Positions 59,936-64,000 of a stretch of 64,000 bases of DNA are shown here, in pieces. The DNA comes from JAXGXJ01 sp963829545 (GTDB lineage: Bacteria > Actinomycetota > Thermoleophilia > RBG-16-64-13), in NCBI GenBank assembly GCA_963829545.1, contig CAWHIX010000010.1, positions 464,237 to 528,236 on the forward strand, written 5' to 3'. The notes beneath the pieces were generated by a model. It had not been told where the DNA came from. It searched no databases and saw nothing but the letters and a program-made list of their open reading frames with translations. The position numbers and the translations under genes were made by a program. Position 1 is the first letter of the stretch. The number at the start of each line of letters is the position of its first letter.

Positions 59936-59976
59936 GGAGCCTCGCAAGAAAGGTGGGGGGTACCGGGAACAACCAG

Positions 59977-60048
59977 TGGGCGCTATAGGATTTGAACCTA
60001 TGGCCTCTTCCGCGTCAAGGAAGCGCTCTCCCCCTGAGCTAAGCGCCC
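59977..60048 (-). tRNA. tRNA-Val (anticodon GAC)
   Basis: 72 bases fold as a cloverleaf: acceptor GGGCGCT/AGCGCCC, D arm TTAGCTCAGGGGGAGAGC, anticodon arm CTTCC-TTGACGC-GGAAG with GAC at 34-36, and T arm ATAGG-TTCAAAT-CCTAT. The 3' CCA is not encoded. It lies 41 bases ahead of thrS on the same strand. Confidence 0.95.
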
Positions 60049-60134
60049 GGCAAGTGCGTCATGATACAGCGGCCCCTGCACCGTGGCAAGGGCGAGCGTC
60101 GCCGGCCGCGAGCACCGCCTGGCGGTTCGTTGCT

Positions 60135-61478
60135 CTAGTAGTAGATGTCCACCCGCGTGCCGATGGGAAGCAGCGGATACAGCCAATCCATGGTCGAAAC
60201 GGCCACGCGCACGCAACCGTGACTCGCCGGATAGGCCGGCACCGAGTACGAGCCGTGGATGGCGTACCCGCCGTAGAAGTACGACGGTTTGTAGAGGAGT
60301 CCGAGATGGCTCTCCCGCCAGTAGGGAAGCTTTCTCTGGATGGAGAAGGTGCCGGTGGGGGTACGAGTTCCTTCAGCCCCGCTGGCGACGGGGATGGTGT
60401 ATTCGACGCGTCCCGCCTTGACCAGGAACAGAACCTGCTTGGTGAGATCGATCTCCACGCGTATCCCCCCCGCGCTCCTACGGGCGGATGGAGAGACGGC
60501 GTCCACAAGTCGCCTTTGCACGGCATCCGTAGCCGTGCCGTTCCGCTGCAGGCGCTCCACCTTCTGGAAGGCCATGACCGCGTCGGCTGTCGCGCTGTCG
60601 TAGAGACCGTCGACCGTGCCCGGACGGTAGGAAAGCGCTGCGAGTCTTCGCTCGAGCCAGGCCACCACCGGGCCGGTGGCTCCCTTCTTGAGGGTCGGAT
60701 AGGCGACCTCCGCCTCCACCGGCGCGGGCAGTTCGCTGATGACCAACTGCATCACGAGCGCCTCATACAGAATACCGGCCGCCTGCGCCCGCGTAAGGCT
60801 GAGGAAGGGATAGAAGCGCTGGTCGGCAAAGCCCGAGACGACGCCCGCTCGAAAGGCGTTGGCAACCGCTAACGAGTGGGCCGAGGCGATGGCTCCTCTG
60901 TCCCTGAAACCCTGCAGCCACAGGGCGGCCTCAGCCGCGTCGGTCATGAGAGCGAAACTGGGCTCCGCCGGGTCCTCTTCCCCTGTGCCCTCGTCAGGGG
61001 CCAGCGTCAGGCGATAGGCGACCGCTCGCATGGTCAGAGCCGCCGCCTGTTGGCGAGAGATCTCGCTTCCCGGTAGGAACGCTCCTCCTGCTCCTCCCTG
61101 GGCCACTCCTATCTGGTAGAGAGCCCCGACCGCGCCGGCGAACCATTCGCTGCCGGATACGTCCGTGAAGACCGAGCCGTCCCCGGGCTCGAGATGCAGT
61201 ACTCCGGCCATCATGGCAGCGAACTGAGCCCGGGTCACAGGGCTGTAGGGGCGGAAAGTCCCATCGGAGTAGCCGCCCAAGGCGCCTTCCGCTGCCAGTG
61301 TCTCCACCGCCTCATAGAACCAATCGCTATCCCTGACATCGGAAAAGGCGCCTGCCTGCGCCGCAGCCGTAGGCAGCGAGAAGACCACGACAAGGGCGAG
61401 GACCAAGGAGATGATGAGGGCGGCGACGCGGCCGACCGCGCGCGCCTGGGTCGCTCTGCTGGAGGACGTTCTCGGCAT
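60135..61478 (-). CDS. SLH-domain L,D-transpeptidase with peptidoglycan-binding domain
   Basis: 447 residues. An N-terminal signal peptide (hydrophobic AALIISLVLALVVVFSL, cleavage after AAAQA) is followed by three S-layer-homology-type repeats (WFYEAVETLAAEGALGGYSDG near 50-75; ~105-165; ~190-235 with FAGVVSG-like ends), a PG_binding_1 domain (LKKGATGPVVAWLERRLAALSY, ~270-330) and a C-terminal YkuD domain with HGSY and SHGCVRV (catalytic Cys near 425). It should form 3-3 cross-links or attach proteins to peptidoglycan, held to the wall by the SLH repeats. ATG 61478 has AAGGGG upstream. Confidence 0.9.
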   Translation of the reverse strand: MPRTSSSRATQARAVGRVAALIISLVLALVVVFSLPTAAAQAGAFSDVRDSDWFYEAVETLAAEGALGGYSDGTFRPYSPVTRAQFAAMMAGVLHLEPGDGSVFTDVSGSEWFAGAVGALYQIGVAQGGAGGAFLPGSEISRQQAAALTMRAVAYRLTLAPDEGTGEEDPAEPSFALMTDAAEAALWLQGFRDRGAIASAHSLAVANAFRAGVVSGFADQRFYPFLSLTRAQAAGILYEALVMQLVISELPAPVEAEVAYPTLKKGATGPVVAWLERRLAALSYRPGTVDGLYDSATADAVMAFQKVERLQRNGTATDAVQRRLVDAVSPSARRSAGGIRVEIDLTKQVLFLVKAGRVEYTIPVASGAEGTRTPTGTFSIQRKLPYWRESHLGLLYKPSYFYGGYAIHGSYSVPAYPASHGCVRVAVSTMDWLYPLLPIGTRVDIYY

Positions 61479-61530
61479 GAGGGAGACCCCTTCTCCTCGA
61501 TTGACAGACCCACCCAGCGTCTGAACGAGT

Positions 61531-61562
61531 CGACCGCCGGCCGCGTGTGCGGCCGGCGGTCG
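61531..61562 (-). terminator. GC-rich perfect hairpin, possible terminator of the DUF2202 gene
   Basis: A 14-bp perfect stem CGACCGCCGGCCGC with a four-base loop lies about 90 bases after the DUF2202 stop. No T run follows on the minus strand (ACTCGTTCAG), so termination is not certain; such GC-only hairpins are common in actinobacteria. Confidence 0.5.
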
Positions 61563-61650
61563 GGCGATTTCTCAGTGCGAGTAATGTTACCAATCGCTCA
61601 ACGATCTCAACCGGGCTGTTCACGTCCTGCGTCGAGCCGCGCGGCATGGG

Positions 61651-62253
61651 TCAGTCCGCCACCAGGCTGCTGAAGGCGTCGAGATGCTTCTCCGACGCGC
61701 GCAGCAGGTTGCCGGCCACGCGACGAACGTCGGTGCGCTCCGACGAGGCGATCAAGGCCTCGAGATCCTCGATATCCAGCACTTCGATGTCTACTCCCAC
61801 CTGATAGGCGGCTCCAGTGAGACTTCGCCCCTCTTTATCAGAGCTCGTAGAGGTTCTGCAGGTCATCGTCGTCGAACTCACCCCTCGTTTCGAGCGTCGA
61901 GGAAGTCCAGTCCGTATTTCTCCACGAGTCTCAGAACGCTATTCAAGTGCCGCTGTTCGGATGCCGCGATGTTCGAGAATTCCGCTGCGCCCCACTTCAC
62001 GTAGAAAGACTCGTAGACGTCACGGGCCAGCTTCTCTTCTTCGAGAAGGATCAGCAACTGGGTCTCCTCAGCCTCAGTCAAGGGCAGAAGCGCGCTGCCG
62101 GTCGCAGTACCGCCGCCCGCCCCGTCTTGGGCTCTCCAGCCTCTCCCGCCGGCTCCGGCTGCGAGAGCGACTCCGGCAGAGAGAGACGATCAGCACAAGG
62201 GTCAACGCCGGTAGCAGCACCCATTTCCATCGGTTCTTCGTTCTTCTCTCCAT
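61651..62253 (-). CDS. Exported DUF2202 ferritin-like protein (three or more frameshifts)
   Basis: Read across frames: ATG 62253 (AAGGTG upstream) gives a signal peptide MERRTKNRWKWVLLPALTLV; a shift near 62184 gives AGVALAAGAGG and then SALLPLTEAEETQLLILLEEEKLARDVYESFY, SNIAASEQRHLNSV; a shift near 61880 gives EFDDDDLQNLYEL; and a shift near 61845 gives DKEGRSLTGAAYQVG ... VAGNLLRASEKHLDAF, ending at 61651. EEEKLARD and SEQRH carry the diiron ligands of the DUF2202 family. Function unknown; ferritin-like fold is known for the family. All parts occur in order, so indel errors are favoured. Confidence 0.75.
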
Positions 62254-62587
62254 GGTGAACACCTTTCGGTGGTCAGGTATGGGCCTTGTGGCTCCACTGA
62301 GAAGGATAGGCAGCCCCGGTGAAGCGAGCTTAAGAGCGACGTGAGAAAACGCTTAGGGCCGGGCAGGACCTGCCGGGGCCAGAGGACACGAACGCCGCCC
62401 ACGAAGCCGAGGGCAAACGGATGATACGAAGACAAGAACCCAGGACCAGCCGGCGAGGGTCGCCCTCTCTCAGCCGGTCGGCTCCGTGCCCTATAGTGGA
62501 GCAGTTGCAGGCGTGCGGGTGGCTTGGATTCTATCTATGGGACCGGCGCCGAATCCATCGTAATCGGGGGAAGATGAAGGACAAAAG
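62254..62587. other. Intergenic region with GC-rich palindrome
   Basis: About 330 bases without a convincing gene. At 62357-62380 an imperfect palindrome (GGCC-GGGCAGG-ACCTGCC-GGGGCC) is followed on the minus strand by TAAGCGTTTTC, which could terminate the MFS transcript. A TATAGT at 62492-62497 on the plus strand could serve the small membrane-protein gene at 62588, but no good -35 is seen. Confidence 0.45.
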
Positions 62588-62779
62588 ATGGCCAGGGTGG
62601 CCGTAACGATAGTGGGGATAGTCCTCCTTCTCGCGGGCGTGGGTGTTGCCATCGCCCACTATCTTCTTGAGAGCAGCCTCACCACGAAGTACATCACCGT
62701 CGCCATCGCCGCTGCTCTTGCGTCGCGGGATTCGCGCTCCTTGATTGGGGCGCGGACGTTTCCCGTCGTTGGGGGTTAG
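62588..62779 (+). CDS. Small predicted membrane protein, unknown
   Basis: 63 residues: MARVAVTIVGIVLLLAGVGV begins a strong hydrophobic helix (residues ~3-25), followed by a second hydrophobic stretch (ITVAIAAALAS) and a short tail. GAAGGA lies about seven bases before the ATG. It is one of the few plus-strand candidates. I do not recognise the family; the tail may be shifted by an indel, as in its neighbours. Could be spurious. Confidence 0.35.
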   Translation: MARVAVTIVGIVLLLAGVGVAIAHYLLESSLTTKYITVAIAAALASRDSRSLIGARTFPVVGG

Positions 62780-62902
62780 ATGAGTGGAAAGGAAGCGGAC
62801 GGTAGTGCCGCCCTCATTGCGAAGAATCTACTCGGGTCCTTGTCCCACCAGCACATGCGTGGAAGCACCGTCGTCTCGCTGAAGTCACTCCTCGTTAGCT
62901 AG
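62780..62902 (+). CDS. Small ORF abutting the membrane protein (40 codons), possible continuation
   Basis: Begins at ATG directly after the stop of the previous small ORF (TAGATG) and reads MSGKEADGSAALIAKNLLGS and on to a TAG at 62900. No family recognised. It overlaps the 3' end of the opposite-strand MFS gene. It is either a translationally coupled small gene, a frameshifted tail, or noise. Confidence 0.2.
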   Translation: MSGKEADGSAALIAKNLLGSLSHQHMRGSTVVSLKSLLVS

Positions 62903-64000
62903 GGCCAACGGCTTCTCCTGCACAAACAGGAGCAAGAACTAGGCTACCGCCATCATCGGGGCGAGATAGAGGTAGACCGGCGCGAGGGCGTCGTTGTACG
63001 AGGAAATGATCGCGGTCTTCAGAGGCTCCGACATCTGGGCGACACTCGATGGGGTGAGGGAGTTCGGGTCGACGACTCCAGCGGAGCCGGCGCCGATAGG
63101 GGGCCAACCTTTCGCCCAGGAGGCTCAGAAGTCGGCTGGCGAACAAGGTGCCGATGACAGCCGAGCCGAGTGTGGCTCCGATCTGCCGGAAGAAGTTGTG
63201 GGCGCCGGTAGCGGTACCGACCATGGAGATGGGGAAAGAGTTCTGGACGATGACGATCAGGATCTGGAAGCCGATCCCGGTCCCAACACCACAAACGAAA
63301 CAGATACAGGCAGATCGTCCACAGCTCTGTGTCGAGAGTTGAGGGTGGAAAGAAGGTATAGGCTCACGACGGTGAAGAACGCGCTCGCGGCCGGCATCCA
63401 TCTATACCTGCCTGTCCTGCTGACCCAAGCACCGGAACCGACAGAGGCTATGAGGATGCCGGCGGTCAAGGGCACGAGTAACAGGCCGGACTTGGTGGCG
63501 CGCTCAGCCCGCTGACCATCTGCAGATAGCTGGGCACGTAGATCACCACTCCCAGAAAGGCTACCGAGCTCAGAAGGCCGCCGGCGGTCACCAGGTTGAA
63601 GTTGCGGTCGCGGAACAGGAGCAACGGAACGATCGGTTCGGCGGCCCTTCGCTCCACGACCACGAACAGCGCGCTTCCCACTATCGCTAGGGCCACGAGA
63701 CCGAGGACGAGGGGTGATCCCCAGGTGTATCTGCGGCCGCCCAGCGAAGCGACGAAGATGATGGCTGTGGTCACGACGGCCAGCGTTGCCATGCCCAGAG
63801 TGTCGATCCGCGGGGCTTCCTTCCTGCGCGTGGGGCGTCCTCAAGAAGGACGGAGGCGGTGATAACAGCTAGGATCCCGAGCGGCAGATTGAACCAGAAG
63901 GCCCAGCGCCATCCGATAGTATCCACGAACGAACCGCCAAGGATCGGACCGAGCACCGATGCGAAGGCCCAGGCGCCGCCCAGGATGCCGAGGTAGGTAC
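62885..64000 (-). CDS. MFS drug-efflux transporter, DHA2 (EmrB/QacA-like), partial and with several frameshifts
   Basis: Multidrug proton antiporter, 14-helix type. Enters at the right edge with TYLGILGGAWAFASVLGPILGG and the DHA2 signature GWRWAFWFNLPLG, then shifts near 63825, 63500, 63290-63320 and 63105 while continuing the expected helices (AIIFVASLGG, FLGVVIYVPSYLQM, SGLLLVPLTAGILIASVGSG, IVQNSFPISMVGTATGAHNFFRQIG). It ends with SYNDALAPVYLYLAPMM, an in-frame TAG, and FLLLFVQEKPLAL up to the stop at 62885. The 5' end is outside the window. Indel errors fit best; a true pseudogene cannot be excluded here because the gene is dispensable. Confidence 0.8.

Noticed and set aside
59936..60134. 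T-box riboswitch before thrS, pheS or tyrS
   Set aside because: The gaps are too short (41 bases with a tRNA; GTGA overlap; 62 bases), and no T-box sequence or specifier stem is seen.
62930..62945. In-frame TAG near the MFS C-terminus as recoding (pyrrolysine/selenocysteine-type)
   Set aside because: No recoding element, and the gene is full of indels; a pair of compensating errors explains it more simply.

Overview
This window reads as a chromosome segment of a high-GC, probably deep-branching member of the Actinobacteriota. The 23S rRNA carries the extra helix near E. coli position 1500-1650 that is typical of that phylum, GTG starts are common, and gene order is Gram-positive-like (nusB, dxs, tlyA, nadK, recN; aroC-K-B-Q with pepP and efp; thrS-infC-rpmI-rplT-pheS-pheT). 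I see no outer-membrane genes. I cannot name a genus from sequence alone. Almost every gene lies on the minus strand, so operons are described right to left.

Right part (about 64-52 kb): a drug-efflux MFS gene broken by indels, an exported DUF2202 ferritin-like protein, an SLH plus L,D-transpeptidase wall enzyme, tRNA-Val(GAC), thrS, an attenuator-like leader, infC (apparent AUA start), rpmI, rplT, a TrmH/SpoU methyltransferase, pheS and pheT. Next comes an arginine operon argC-J-B-F-R-G-H without argD, behind a promoter overlapped by ARG-box-like palindromes (52-44.7 kb). It is followed by a 3-methyladenine DNA glycosylase, a NIF3-like protein, a convergent class A PBP with PASTA domains (plus strand), tyrS and a lipoprotein.

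Middle (38.3-32.7 kb): one 16S-23S-5S rRNA operon with two tandem promoters, a boxA-like site, complementary processing stems around both 16S and 23S, no spacer tRNA, and a strong intrinsic terminator. It is followed by an IclR-type regulator and dapA.

Left part (30.7 kb to 1): pilD, then pilM-N-O, a Thr-rich lipoprotein, aroC-K-B-Q, pepP, efp, an unusual carboxyltransferase-like/AccB fusion, accC, asp23, nusB, dxs, tlyA, nadK and recN. These are tightly packed, many with 4-bp GTGA/ATGA overlaps. Then pyrG, an M20 peptidase, a Nudix hydrolase, ald, xerD, a phosphopentomutase-purine nucleoside phosphorylase fusion, a DHH-CBS-poly(A)-polymerase-like protein, an M50 protease, scpA and scpB.

The most notable points are: (1) AccB fused behind a carboxyltransferase domain that has lost its catalytic and metal-binding residues; (2) the DeoB-PNP fusion with both active sites intact; (3) infC with no AUG/GUG/UUG start but an SD-preceded AUA, plus an attenuator-like leader. 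At least ten otherwise conserved genes, some essential, are split by one or more single-base shifts. I read this as indel errors in the assembly rather than true pseudogenes.
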